Below are positions 1 through 12,932 of a stretch of DNA of 64,000 nt, in pieces. The notes beneath the pieces are model-generated. The model saw only the letters and a list, made by a program, of their open reading frames with translations. It did no database searches and was not told where the DNA came from. Each line of letters opens with the position of its first letter. The first letter of the stretch is position 1. The DNA is from Paraspadella gotoi (Eukaryota; Chaetognatha): NCBI GenBank assembly GCA_051294375.1, contig CM119267.1:615523-679522 (forward strand). The letters run 5' to 3'. A program made the position numbers and the translations under genes.

Positions 1-2511
1 GCTGCGTCGACTCCATCGTCGGCGCCATCTTCCTTCGCCACCGTCAGATCGCGCGCTTCGTCGCCGGTCGTTCCATCCCCAGGTCCGTCTCCGTCCGCGT
101 CGCCCGTCATCCAACAGGGAAATCTGGCGCTTCTACAGCAACAACAACAGCAACGCGCGCAATTGGCGCAGATTGCTCAGCTAAGACAACAACAGCAAAC
201 GTCGATCGCTCAGTTGGCGACAATTGTGACGCTGTCGTCGACGATGACAACGACGGCCTCATCCCTCGGCCGCGCCTTCCAGTCTGCGCAGAGGATCCAA
301 TCCGGCGCGACCACGACTTTGACGCTTCAAGACATTCAACGCAGCGCCATTGTGGCGACCGGCGCCGCCGTTCCGGCCGTCGTCTCCAGCACCGGCGCCA
401 CCATGCTCACTGCGCAACAGCAGGCTGCCGTGATGCAGCGGCTGCAAATCTCAGGCGCCGCGCCGTCTACCGTGGCGCAAGTACAGCAGCAACAGCAGCC
501 GCAGCAACAGCAGCTTGCCGGCTCCGTCAAATGGAATCCTTCGACAGGCATCTCCCCTGCCGGCGCGCCTCCTTTGGTTCTCACCAAAGCCGGCGTCATC
601 CCGAGACAACAGGCCATTCAGTTGAGACAAAATCAGTTGAAGACGTCGCCGGCGCCATCGGCCGGGGCCGCCGCCGCCGTCGTCGCCGCCGCTCAACCCA
701 CCGTACTCAATCCTCAGCAACAGGCGATGCTGCAGAAACAGTTGACGCAAGCGGCGGTCTCTCAGCGCTTCCAACTGGCCAACAAAAAGATCAGCCTGAC
801 ATCTGTAGGCCCCTCGGCCGGCGCCGTTATCAGCTCCATCGGCCAATCCGGCGCCGTAACGCCAGTAATGGCTGGCGGTGCTGCTGGCGCCGGACAGACC
901 GCTCGTCTTGATGGCAATGGCGAACTCGCGTTGCTTATCAAGCAACAACAAGCCCGGGTGAGCGGGACGGGTGGCGCCACCCAGATCCAACTCACCGGTG
1001 CCTCAACGGGTCAGCTATCGACGGCTCAGCTGCTTCAGGCGCAGGTGATGTCATCGTCGGCGCAGGGCGTCGCCGCTGGATCCTCCACGGTTCAGTTGGC
1101 GCCGGGAGGAACGACCCTCGTCAAAACCGTAATGGCGCCGCAGGCCACAAGTCTTGGCGTCCAGGCCAACGTGGCGCTGACTCCCGTTTCCGGCAACAGC
1201 GTCTCCATCTCTCTCCCCACCGCAGCCACGCGATTGGCGCAGCAGGGTATCAGGGCGCAGCGGACCACCCTTACGCCACAGCAACAACAGCAGCAGCAGC
1301 AGCTGAAATTGATGATGTTGAAGCAGCATCAAAGAGCGCAGTTGCAACAACAGTTGCAGGTTAATTAATTAATTAATGGTGTATTTTTATTAATTGGTAA
1401 GATTTACATAAAATTACCGAGAAATAAACTGATAAAAAAACAAAAAACAAACAAACAAACAATTATAATGACAAGAATATCAACAACATCCCTCAGGTGC
1501 GCAAATCGACTCCCGGAACCGCGATTCAGTCGATCCAGGGACAACAGCAGTTGGTCAAGGCTGGAAATCTCGGAACTCTTCAGATAATCCAACAACCAGG
1601 TCTTTTCAGTCTTTTCAGTCTCCAATCAATCCTAACAGCACCATGTAGGAAAAATATTAGGTTGCCAAAACTTTCAACCAACTTAATTTTTTGGTTTAGG
1701 CTCGAGTCTTCCAGCCAAGGCTCAAGCCACCGTCACCGTTCAACAGTTTCAGCAAATCATGGCGCAGCAAAAGGCTCAACACCAACAGCAGCTGCTGCAG
1801 CAAATAATCAGCACGGTCGGGACTCAGTCCGTGCAACCGGCCGGGACTTCGGCCGGGGCGTCGCCGACCGTGCCGGGTCCTCAGATCATCTCCTCGACTC
1901 CGACCAATGCCACTCTTCAGCAGACGGCGTCGGGTCTCGGCGCGGCGCGTATCGTCCCTCAAAACGTCGCCGCTACCCTCCTGGCGCAGCATCAACAGGC
2001 GCAAGGCGGTGGGGGCGCCGGCGCCGTTGTGGCAAGTCTCGGCGCCGGTGCCGTCACCACCATCGCCGGATTGCAGAAGGCGGGGCAGCTGCAGACGGTG
2101 CAGGCGACGCAGGGCGCGCTCGGCGCCGCCCAGCAGGTCATCGCCGTTGGAAAACCCGGCGCCGCGGGGCTCCGACCGCTCTTCGCCCCGGCGCAGCTCC
2201 AAGGCCGACAGGCGACACTCGCGGGAAGTCTCGGCTCTGGTGCCGCCACGGTGCTTCAGCACGGTAGGCCCGTCGTCGTGCAGGCAGCCGCCAATCAGGC
2301 CGTCGTGTCCGCCGCTCCCGGACAGGCGCAGCCCCAACAGGCGGCCCATATCTTTCAGCAGCACCTGTCGACCGCCCACAGCTCTCAAGCGGGTCAGATA
2401 CAAGGGCAGATGCAGGTGCAGGCGGGAATGTCTCAAATGCCGCAGCAACAAGCGGCAGCGCAGCAGGTTGCTGGTCAGCAGGCGCTGCCGTCGCAACAAC
2501 CTCAAGAGTAA
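1..2511 (+). CDS. Gln/Ala-rich nuclear protein, C-terminal part (EP400/Domino-like candidate)
   Basis: The window opens inside this gene. Three exons are seen: 1-1359, 1497-1599 and 1700-2511, with CAG|gt donors and cag/tag acceptors. Phases agree and the stop is at 2509-2511, giving 757 residues with the N-terminus missing. The protein is low complexity, dominated by Gln, Ala, Thr, Ser and Val with many poly-Gln runs, and has no catalytic domain. Short segments such as VTVQQFQQIMAQQKA and LIKQQQARV resemble in style the Gln-rich tail of EP400/Domino, the SWI2/SNF2 ATPase of the TIP60 complex, where such a tail follows the ATPase and SANT domains. That match is by composition and recollection only. 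Any Gln-rich transcription cofactor would look similar. The missing 5' part of the gene, upstream of this window, would settle it. Confidence 0.55.
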
Positions 2512-3935
2512 AAAAAAACTATGTTTTATCTATACATATGTAGTCGTTTTCTTTATTATGGAAAACGTTTTGTGTAATCGTAACCCAATTAATAAAATAC
2601 ACCAGCTACGAGATTTAGTGTCTCTGTTTCCCACAGTGTTAAATTCGTCGTATCCTGATTATTATATCTTATTCTCTTTTTCTGCAAGTTTGTAATGTTT
2701 ACATATTTCAAACTCCTTGGATTATCTTCTATCGTCATTTCCCTGAGGTTAACGACTGTCTTCTCTGGCCACGGTTTTTTAGGTAGGGGAGTGTGGATCA
2801 AAAGAGTATATTTTTATCTTTATATTCAGACATAGATGAAGATATGTACAGTAAGGCGGGTCAGAGTTGAACATTTTTTCAGAATTTAAATTCAGATTTT
2901 GAATAATATATAAAAAATTTAAATTTTTAAAAATGGATTCTGATATAAATCAAAAAGTAAGATAATGGTTAATAAAAAAAATAATAATACAAATTTTATG
3001 ATAAATGGGTTTATATTAAAAAAATATTATTATATCATTTAATAAATTTAATATTTTTTACTGATTTTCATAGACAAATCATTAAAATTTTAAAAAGTTG
3101 TAATAAAATCTTTATATAACTTTTCAAACTATATCAGAATCCGATAAAAAGTTTTAATTTATCCAAAAAAATTATTATAAATTATTATTATTATTATTAT
3201 TATAAATTATTATAAAAAGAGGTACCACTTTTTTGTAACCAGAATCTGTTCCTATCAAACTACCTGATCGAATTTCATTAAATTTTACATTTAGAGTCCT
3301 AATGACGATATAAATAGAACTATCGAGGCGAATTTTAATATTCAACCCCTGATTCAGGGCCCTGGGGGGCCAAAAAAAACCTAATTTGGGACTGACTGGG
3401 GCTTCCTAATTCAGCAGCAATTTGGTCAGTTTAGCGGTGCGCAATTGCGAAAAACTGTCCTTCCCTTTGGAGTCATTTATCGAGAGCGATAATTATCAAT
3501 TAGGATTATGATAATGGAAATATGTTCCTGAAACATTTTATAACACTCATGCCAATTTTTTAAGAAATAAAAATCTTTTTATTTTATTTTATTCCCAAAA
3601 GAACTCGCGGATCTGTTCTTTGCTTTTGAGTTTATTACTAATATAATATAATATAATATAATATATATATATATATAATAATATATATATATTGGTTGTA
3701 CCAATTTCATAATAATATTAGTTAATAAAGAGTTTGTCCTTCGTCAAATCTTTTGTCTTTTCTTTTCTTGGTCATTTTTGTTTTCTTATAATTTGAGGGA
3801 TTTTTCTCCACGAATCCTTTTACCTTATTTTTTGCCTTTAATTTCACCGCCAGCTTTGAAAGTATCGAATGTAAAACTTGAGCGGCAGACAATTTAGAAA
3901 ATGTGATTCTTAGCGACGGGGCGAGTCTTATCGTC
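2512..3935. other. Intergenic region between the Gln-rich gene and RTEL1
   Basis: AT-rich spacer. An AATAAA-like site lies at about 2590, shortly after the stop of the upstream gene, and may serve as its polyadenylation signal. An (AT)n microsatellite spans about 3640-3692 and is followed at 3692-3718 by a fragment of the dispersed repeat that ends in ATTGGTTGTACCAATTTCAT. I see no convincing coding sequence. Confidence 0.5.
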
Positions 3936-6900
3936 ATGGCCTCCGCGGTTGTTTCAGCGGCGAACGACTCGGTGGGGATCTTGACGGACAACGGAAGCAA
4001 AACTGTGATAAGAAATGTAGACGTGGAGTTCCCGTTTCAGCCTTACGATTGTCAGGTCAGAGAGAGAGAGAGAGCGCCAGTAACCTTTGAACACCCCGAC
4101 GAAATCCTGCTTCGTCTCAGGTGGCCTTTATGGACGGAGTCTTACGCTGCCTTCAATCGAAAGAGAACGGCGTCCTGGAATCCCCCACCGGAACAGGGAA
4201 GACCCTTTCCCTTCTCTGCGCCTCTTTGGCCTGGAAGCTGCAGGTCAAAGCCAAGGCGCAGCTCGACCAACGTCTCGTCGCTCTGCAAGAAGGCGGTGGG
4301 TGTCTGTTGAAAGGATTTTTGTCTTTCGTGACCCCGACTATTGGTCGAGATTCTCGGCCAGACTCGGTTTCACGGCAATAAATAACTATTGATGAGTCAG
4401 AATTAATTTTAAAAATCCCAGAGCAACGAGACTGGCATCAAGTGAAAGGCAGGCCAGTCCCCTTTTGGGTTGACAGGCGAAAGAACGCTGTAAACGATTT
4501 ATGGATTTTAAATCAAAATAATACTATACGACAAGAAATTTAATTATTAAACATTGAGACATGCAATACAATTATAATTAAGCAAAACAAAAGGACGGCC
4601 CGACATTTAAAATGTCAATGATCAACCACATTTTCTTAACGAAATGAAATCCTCAGGCGACTTTGTTGAATCTTCTCTTCGTCGCGATCAATTCTCCGGC
4701 GTCGGCGATTGGGGCGGCGCCTTCGCCTCCTCCGGCGCCGCGTTTTTCGGCTCGGGACCGCAAATCATCTACGCCTCCCGCACGCACTCCCAACTCTCTC
4801 AGGCCATGGCCGAGCTGAAGCGGAGCCCCTACGGCCGCCTCTTTCGCGCTTGCATCCTCGGCGCCCGCGAACAGTTCTGCATCCATGACGAGGTGCAGCG
4901 GACCGAGAACCACAGCGCCAAGGTGCACCTCTGCCGCGCTAAGGTCAAGGCCAACATCTGTCCCTTTTACAACAAGCTGCAGAACAAAGACTTGAACGAA
5001 GTGGACGAACGATTGACCAACGAGAATCACGATGTCGAAGATTTGGTCGCCTTGGGTGAGGATTTTGATGTTTATTTTAATGAGCTTATTGTTAATGGTG
5101 TTGTTCTTCTTACTGTATACTGTTTATGAATTAATATCTGATGAGCTTTATTGAAAGAGTGGTAATTTAAATTACATTATTTATTGTATTAACTAAACAT
5201 TTACGGTATTACATGAGATACATAATGGTTATTATGTTATAAGTGGTGAGCTAAGAAAGGGCATAATGGTTCCAACCGGCCCTGACAATAAAAGTATTGC
5301 TAAAAGTATTGCTAGATGTATTGCTAAAATCGTGAAATAAAACTTCTATGAAAACTGTCTAAAAATATAAGAAATGATCTAAACTGCTACAATATGTAAA
5401 TAAGATTGAAGAACTCCATCTCATTTGAAATCAGCCACAGGTTATTCTGGGATCGGTGTAGATTTGCGGAGTGCATTTAGTTAAATTTACTTTTCTGAAT
5501 TAAACTTTCCTTGCATTTGCATCAGGCAAAAAGAACAAAGTTTGTCCGTACTACGTGAGTCGATCTCTTCGTGCGCCGGCCGACATCATTTTCACACCCT
5601 ACAATTACCTTCTGGATCCAAAGGCGAGAAAGTCGTACGGGATTGAATTGAGTCAGGTCAGAAAAAGTGATCAATGACCCAATGGTCATTGCGAGTGATC
5701 AATGAGTCTGAAATTGTCTTCATTAATTAGAGGAACCAAGGGCTTATGTCTTTCTTCAGAACGTGGTCATCTTTGACGAAGCCCACAACTTGGAACAATT
5801 TTGCGAAGAGACTTCGTCCTTCGGGATTTCGTCGTACGACATCTCGACGGCGATCGAGGCCATCGACGAGCTCCTTCAGAAGCTGCAGAACCAGGTGATC
5901 ATCGTGATCAAACACTCTCGCAAAAGAATTTGCATTTGTAACGCTACAATATTCAACACTAAATAATTATTAAACCTCATTGCAAGCATCCCTAAATTTT
6001 TAAAATAAAACCTATAAGTATAAGAAAACCGAATTAAAAGATATGAGAAATAATTGGCGTAATATCAACTGCTACAATATGCAAATGTAATTGTCGCCCA
6101 CTATACCCCCCTTTTTCTCTTCAGGACAAGGATCTTAACTCGAGCCAGGGCGGATTCGGCGGGCTCGACTTTGGCGGCGGCGGCGACGGCGGCCTCGAGG
6201 GTCCCGCCTTCACCGTCGATGATCTCCAACAACTTCGAGTCGTCGTCAAACTCCTGGAGGAAAACCTGGACGCGTTGCCTCTCGGCTCCGGAGGGAGCCT
6301 TTCCAAACCCGGCGCCTTTCTCGCCGAGTTCTTCGCCGGCGCCAAAGTCGACAGAGAAAACGCTGGAGCATTTTTGTCTCTGTTAGAGAATGTATTGCAG
6401 GTTTGAAATTGGTCTGGGGGTGTTTAGAGAAAAGTATTAGTCAAAGGTTTATGTACAGATATTAATTGAATTTTTATCATCGTCAAGACGGCGAATGCCC
6501 GACTTGAGCGAGATGTTAATTTATATTCCTGCTTCTTTTGATCGTTGTCGTCATCGTTTACGTTGTTTTAACCAGAGATGCAGACGCGATCCGGGAGGCG
6601 GAGTGAAACGCGCAGAGGCGCATTTTTTTGAGGTGGCGAACTTGGACAAGAGTCAAAAAATATGGGAGGGAGGCGAATGCGGAGAGGCGCAAAAAACGTT
6701 GCGCGTTCGCCTCTTGTGCTTTTGTTTTTATAGGCGAAAAATCAAAAGGTTTTTGCCAAATTAAAACCTTTCTATTGTTCAAAAATTTTTCTTTTTTTTT
6801 CAAATTAGATATTGCTAAATTCTGAAGCGTTTATCAGCTGCCATTGGTTTTTTATATAACATATTTTTATTCAAAAAAAAATTTGGTTCTGTTTATATCT

Positions 6901-9900
6901 ATTTTATCTAATAAGTTGACATAAGCATATTTTATATCTTTTTCTTTTAATGCATTCATTCACTCAATTTATTTTTTTTTATTTTAAATAAAAGATAATT
7001 AATTTGTTATTTATTCCTATGAATATTTAATTAAATTTTGTTAAAATTTCTATGAATATTTAATTAAAAATTGTTAATTTATCCTATGAATATTTAATTA
7101 AATCATTTATTCATAATTCTAATCTATTTATTTATTTACTTTATTGATTTAATTAATCAAATACTTTTTTTTTATCTAGCATCATTTTTTAAACTGGAAT
7201 CCTTTTTGATTGCTTATTATTTTAACACTGGCATCATTTTTTCAACGGCATAAATTTTTTTAAACATAGAATTATTTTTTTATTATATATTATTTCTACA
7301 ACTTGAATCATATTTTCTAATTTGCATTATTTTTTTTTTGAAACCTATATAATTTTTTGAATTGCCATTATTTTTTAATTTGCATCATTTTTTTTTAAAC
7401 TAGCTTCATTTTTAAACTTGTATATTTTTTTTGATTTGCATTAATTTTTTTTTAACTTACATCATTTTTTAATTCATTTCATTTGTTTTATTAATGCATA
7501 TCTTTTGAAACTTGCATCTATTTTTTTTTTTTTAACTTCATTATTTTTTTTGATTTCATAATATTTTTTTTTTATTTCTGCATTTGCATTATTTTTTAAC
7601 CTTACATCATCTTTTGCACCTTATATCATTTTTTTCATTTTAAATCATTTTTATCTCGCAATCATTTTTGAATGCACTAATTTTTTGAATGCATAATTTT
7701 TAACCTATAATCATTTTTTTTCAAACTGCATCATTTTTTTTCAAATTTCAGCATTTTTTTAAACTTGCCTTATTTCTTAACTTATATTATTTTTTAACTT
7801 GTATTATTTTTCTTTTTTGTATAATTTTTTAAATTTATAATTACCTTTTAAACTTTATGGTTTTAATTTTATATTAAAATTTAAAATTATCAATTTATTT
7901 ATAAAAAAACAATTCATAAAATGGTACAAACAATATAACAATTATCCATTTGTTGTTAGTTTGTGAAAATAATTAATTTATTAATTAATTAATATATAAG
8001 AAACTAATTAATTATTGTTTTAACTAAATTAAATAATTAATTATTGCTAATGATCGTTATCAGATCCAGCATTTTTGCTTTTTTTTATTCTAAGTAAAAC
8101 TAAAACTTTCAGCTTTGAATTGAAAAACAAGAAGAAAATTTTCTAATGCCAATAGTAGAAATATAAATAAAATATGGTAATATTATAATTTTTTTAATAA
8201 TTATACAATTCGATTTTTTACTGATTTGGATACTTACTAAACATTTTTGGATTTTTAATTGATATTTTTTTTAAACAATTAGTTAAAATATTATCTTTCT
8301 TTTTTTAATTTAAGTAATCATATTAATAATAATAAAATGTTTGATTGGAAAGTAAAAAAAGAAATAGAAAAAATAAAGTTAAATAAAAATAAAGGAACAG
8401 AGAAAGTAAGAGAGAGAGAAAGAGGAAAAAAAGTGAGTGAGAGAGATAAGAGTAAATAAAAAAAAATGAATAGTACATATAAAAGATAAATTTTTCCTGT
8501 ATTCTCAATAAAGTCCTTTTCCTAAAGTATTTTTAGAAGCTTTAATCTCTTTTCTCTCCCATTTCTTTTTTTTTTCTTTTTTGCTATCTATGCTTCTTTC
8601 TCTTTCTCCCTCCTCTCCCTCTCTCTTTTCTTTAAAAATGTCTTGCGAAAAATGTTAAATCATGATTATTTTGTTTAAAAAGATTGAAAAAAGTTGTTAA
8701 AACATTATACTTTAAAATATAAAAAAATATTATTTATTTATTTATTTATTATTTTAAACATAAACAAATTTGAAAAGTTTTGCTTCATGATCCATTGCAT
8801 CTGAATTGAAAAAAAAGATGATTATCAAATACAAAAACTATAATAAATTTTTAAACAAAAGGCCGGAGCGCGTTCAAGAGGCGAACGCGGAGGCGATCTG
8901 GCTAAAAAAATGAGAGCGCGAACGCCAGAACCGAGGCGAGGGGCGTTTCGGGAGGCGGGGAGTGGAGCGAACCTTGCGAAAATTTCACCCGCCATCCCAG
9001 CCATTCCCTGTTTTTAACATTGAAAATAGTTCAAGTGTGTAACCATTGAAAGTTAAAAATTCAGATATAGCTTCTAATCAGCAAGATCTTTGAGATTCAC
9101 ATGTTTTATATTCCTCTACTCATCTGTTTGTTTTATTTACAAAACAATTTTTATATATTTAGACGAGTTCAGTTGTTCAGCTCTTTATATTTCTCTCTCT
9201 CTCTTTTTTGTCGCTGCTTCTTCTGATTCGTTCAAAAACGAGTTAAGCTCTGCAGCGGCTGTCCAGCTTTTTTCTCTCATTTTTTTTCTCTTTCTTTCTC
9301 TCTTTTTTTTTTTCTCTCTCTCTCTCTCTCTTTTTCTCTCTTACTCATACATGCATTTATTTATTTTATTTATGATAAATGACTCATCGTCAATGAATGA
9401 TTATCTTTGTATCAATAAATAACTATTATCGCAGCAATAAATGATTATCATCGCATCAATGAATGATTATTATTGGAATAATGAATGACTATCATTGTAT
9501 CAATGGGTTATTTAGTTATTATCGCATCAATAATTTGGTTATCATCGCATTAATAATTTGGTTATCATCGCATCAATATTTAGTTATCATCGCATTAATC
9601 CTTCAGTTATCACCGCATCAATATTTGGTTATCGCATAAATGTTTGGTTATTATCATATTAATAATCAATTATTATTATATCAATCAATTATTATTACAT
9701 CTATCAATTATTATTACATCAATAAATTACTATTACATTTACATCAAACAATTACTATTATATCAATAATCTATTATCACATGAATCATTTATTTTTTTG
9801 GGTTTTTTTTTCATAAATTTTCTTTGATAGTAACGTTTGGCGAGATCACTATACTTTTTAAAAATTTTTTTTTAGTATTTAAACCAAAGTAGAACCGGGA

Positions 9901-12214
9901 GCGCCTCCCCCTGGAGCACCAAGACTTTCGGCCTCGAGAAACTCATGGATCTCATGAACTGCGTCTTCGGTCGGGAAGCTGCGCCGGCGGCGGGTGGGTC
10001 CGCCCTTCATTGGACAGCCTATTACAGGTAATTGAAGGAAGACCTCTCGAGTTGACTTTATTCTTTTGTTCCACTGTGAATTTCCCAATTCCTTCCATCC
10101 AGAGTCCACGTGTCCAAGGAAGAGTCGTGGCAAAGTAAGAAGCAGAAAAAGTCGGGAGCCTCGGATCCGTGGGCGGCCGCCGCCTCGACAAAGACGCAGA
10201 GAGTCTTGAATTATTGGTGCTTCTCTCCTGGTAAGGAATCGCGCGGGAGATCTTTCTCTTATCTTTTTTCATTTGTTATCTCCTCCCAAATTATTTTTCT
10301 CATTTAACTTGTTCCTTTTTTCCAAAGGTCACTGCATGCGCGAGGTGATGTCCCAAGATGTTCACAGCCTCATCCTCACCAGCGGAACACTCGCTCCCCT
10401 CTCCTCCTTCACCTCCGAGATGCAGCTGCCCTTCAAAGTGACTCTGGAGAATCCCCACATCATTCGTCCCAACCAGTTTTGGGTGGGCACCCTTCCCAAG
10501 GGTCCCGACGGAACTTCGCTCAGTTCCTCATACGCCAACCGATTCAACGAGACCTATCAACTCTCTCTTGGCAACGCGCTCGTCAATTTGGCCCGGATCG
10601 TGCCCGACGGAATGCTCGTCTTTTTCCCTTCCTACGGCGTCATGGCTCAGTTGACGAGCAAGTGGGAGGAGGCGGGCATCAGCGCGAGGATCTCCCAATA
10701 CAAACCGATCTTCAAGGAGCCGAAGACTAAAGCCGAATTTCAATCGGTCATGTCCGAATACTACGCCAACATCAACGACCCGAGGGGGAAGGGCGCTGTG
10801 TTTATGGCGGTGTGTCGCCGGTAAGGTAAGTTTTTTAAAGTCCAAAAAAGTCAAAAGATTTATCCACTAAGACCCGATGAGTTCCCCGGCCAATGCCAAT
10901 TTCTCTGTTTACAGAGAGAGAGAGAGAGGAGAGAGAGGATGAGGAGAGAGAGAGAGAGTGAATGTTAGAAAATAAGATTTTAAGACATAAAATGAAATGT
11001 TTTATTCTTCTCTTAGGTGAGCGAAGGACTTGACTTCGCGGACGCCAACGGTCGCGCGGTCGTCATCACCGGCCTCCCTTATCCTCCCCGAATGGATCCT
11101 CGAGTCGTTCTCAAGATGGAGTTCCTCTCATCGATGCGGAACAAATTGGAGATTCAAGGCCTGGGTGGAGAGGAGTGGTACAAACAGCAGGCCTTTAGGG
11201 CAGTCAATCAGGTGGGGGCCTGTTGGGAATGGTAAAAAGCAGCAGGCCTTTAGGGCAGTCAATCGGATGGCCCTGATGGGGGGTGGTATAAAGCAGCAGG
11301 CATAGTGAGCGATAAATCAGGCGTAGCCCAACCGGCTGTATTATGTATATAGTTAATTGTTTTCATTTCCGGTCTATTGGAAATCGATTTGACGAACCTT
11401 GATTTAGTGAATGTTCTGCAAAGGACATTTACCTCTGCCCCGTCTTTTCAACAGGCCATCGGACGCGTCATCCGCCACAAATCCGACTGGGGCGCCATCA
11501 TCCTCTGCGACCAGCGATTCGGTTCCTCCAATGCCAAGTCTCAACTCCCTCTATGGGTGCGCCCTTCGGCCGTCGATCATGGATCCTTCGGCAACGGACT
11601 CAAGAGTCTCGTCGGATTCTTCAAGGAGGCTAAGATCGCTTTCCCCAAACCTCTCGTCAAAAACTTGGGAAAGATCGAGGACGAGAACGCCAATTACGGC
11701 GCCGGCGACGCCTCCTCGGCCCGCAAAACCGACGCCGCCGCCGACGCCTTTTTCTACCGGCGTCGCGCGGCGTCGATCAAGTCAAACTCGGTCGAGTACC
11801 ACGCCCCCTCGATGGACACGAAGCGGCATCTAACGGAGGACGACTTTATCTCCACTCTTCCGTCGCAGTCCCCGCAGCTGCAGAGCAGGAAGCGGACGCT
11901 GAAGATCGAATACGAAGAAGACGACGCAGTCTTCCCGTCGGCCCCCAAGAAACTCTCTCTCGCTTCGGCCTTCGACGCCATGGACGCCGCTCCGACGCCG
12001 GAAGAACTAAGGCGGCGTCTCGTCTCGGACGGCGCCGTCAAATCGGAAGAGGAGGCGGCGCTGGAGAGGAGAATGGCCAATCAGACGAAGAAGAGGATCA
12101 AGGTGTCGGCGGGAGGAGGAGGAGCGAAGGAGAGCCTCATCAATCAAGTCTTGAAGAAATCGATGGGCGTGGCGAAGCCTTTAAAGACGTCGACGCCGAA
12201 GAGGGCTGGAGGCG

Positions 12215-12252
<38 letters not shown>

Positions 12253-12932
12253 ACGGACGAATTTCCTCACGTCTTCCTTTGTAGACGCTAGGACCAGACA
12301 CCGTGCAAAAAAAACAAAGCGAAAAAATGCGAATATCATTAGTCGAGCAGATTTCATTTTCTTCGTCTAATCGTTAACATTCGCCACAATATAAAAAAAT
12401 ATAACAATACGAATTAATGTACAGCTTTAAAAATTTTATTCCTAACTGAGGAATTCCTCACTCCCTCAGCCCCGACGCAACCGTGCAATCTTCCTCCATC
12501 AATTTAGACGGAGTCTCCGCCGTCAAATCCCAATCTTTGTCCGTTGAGCCCGAGGGATCCTCGACTCCCGCCGGCCAATCTTCCACCCGCGTCCCCGCCG
12601 GCCCCTCTCTTCCCCACCAATCCCCTGCTCCCGATTCTTCTGTTGTCAAAGGCCAACCTTCCGTCCAGAGCAAAGAGAAGGCGGCCGCGTATCTCGGACT
12701 CGTCAAGAAGAGTCTGGTCAATGACGCGAGTCTTTACAAGAGATTCACTTACGCTCTCAAACGATACCAGAAGGAGAACGACTACGCGCAATTGACGAAA
12801 GCCTTGGTCGAGGTCTTCCTCATCAAGGCAGAATGGCATCCATTGCTGAGGGGATTCTTTCACTTCCTGCGCCCCAATCACAAGACGGAGTTCAATCAAC
12901 TCTGCTTGAATTTGACCGGAAAGTCTTGTTGA
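3936..12932 (+). CDS. RTEL1: Regulator of telomere elongation helicase 1 (RTEL1), Fe-S XPD-family DNA helicase
   Basis: Superfamily 2 5'-3' DNA helicase that in known animals dismantles D-loops, T-loops and G-quadruplexes in the nucleus. Exons: 3936-4055, 4121-4295, 4657-5055, 5526-5656, 5760-5894, 6125-6400, 9876-10027, 10103-10230, 10328-10825, 11017-11211, 11455 to about 12216, and 12470-12932. Visible motifs in order: [11 protein letters not shown] near the N-terminus, Walker [10 protein letters not shown] (exon 2), YASRTHSQL (exon 3), Fe-S cysteines in REQFC, HLC, NIC and VCPYY (exons 3-4), Walker B FDEAHN (exon 5), [12 protein letters not shown] (exon 9), SEGLDF and [10 protein letters not shown] (exon 10), and AIGRVIRH (exon 11). 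The last exon encodes a harmonin-N-like domain ending in CLNLTGKSC. Only one such domain is present and there is no RING domain, so it is shorter than the human protein. Exons 1-10 total 2209 bases, one too many, because of a one-base shift at about 10818. The exon 11 donor is not certain. The ATG at 3936 was chosen because it precedes the conserved N-terminus directly. Confidence 0.93.
6401..9875 (+). other. RTEL1 intron 6, 3.5 kb, AT-rich island between GC-rich inverted repeats
   Basis: This intron is far longer than the other RTEL1 introns (about 65-360 bp). It starts and resumes with GC-rich, GAGGCGA-motif DNA (about 6575-6720 and 8862-8995) around a core that is almost pure AT. The 15-mer CGCGTTCGCCTCTTG at about 6702-6716 recurs inverted at about 8874-8888. 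Within the core, about 7190-7860 is a degenerate tandem repeat of a roughly 20 bp unit like TTGCATCATTTTTTAAAC. About 9420-9790 is another, with units like TTTGGTTATCATCGCATCAA. No gene is seen in it. Confidence 0.6.
11212..11454 (+). repeat. Partial tandem copies of the RTEL1 exon 10 end inside intron 10
   Basis: The last bases of exon 10 (about 11178-11211, encoding [11 protein letters not shown]) are repeated just inside the intron at about 11233-11265 and, in shorter form, at about 11284-11302. Each copy contains AAAGCAGCAGGC or a close variant. The copies carry substitutions and in-frame stops, so they are read as decayed local duplications rather than extra exons. Confidence 0.65.
12251..12306. 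repeat. Short hairpin element, copy 1 (RTEL1 intron 11)
   Basis: A 56 bp unit bounded by GCACGG and CCGTGC, with an inner near-complementary pair (CCTCACGTC and GACGCTAGG). It shares its ends and much of its body with a second unit at 19198-19257 in cyclin A. It follows a (GA)n run. Terminal complementarity plus recurrence in two unrelated introns suggests a tiny non-autonomous mobile or structured element. Confidence 0.55.
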
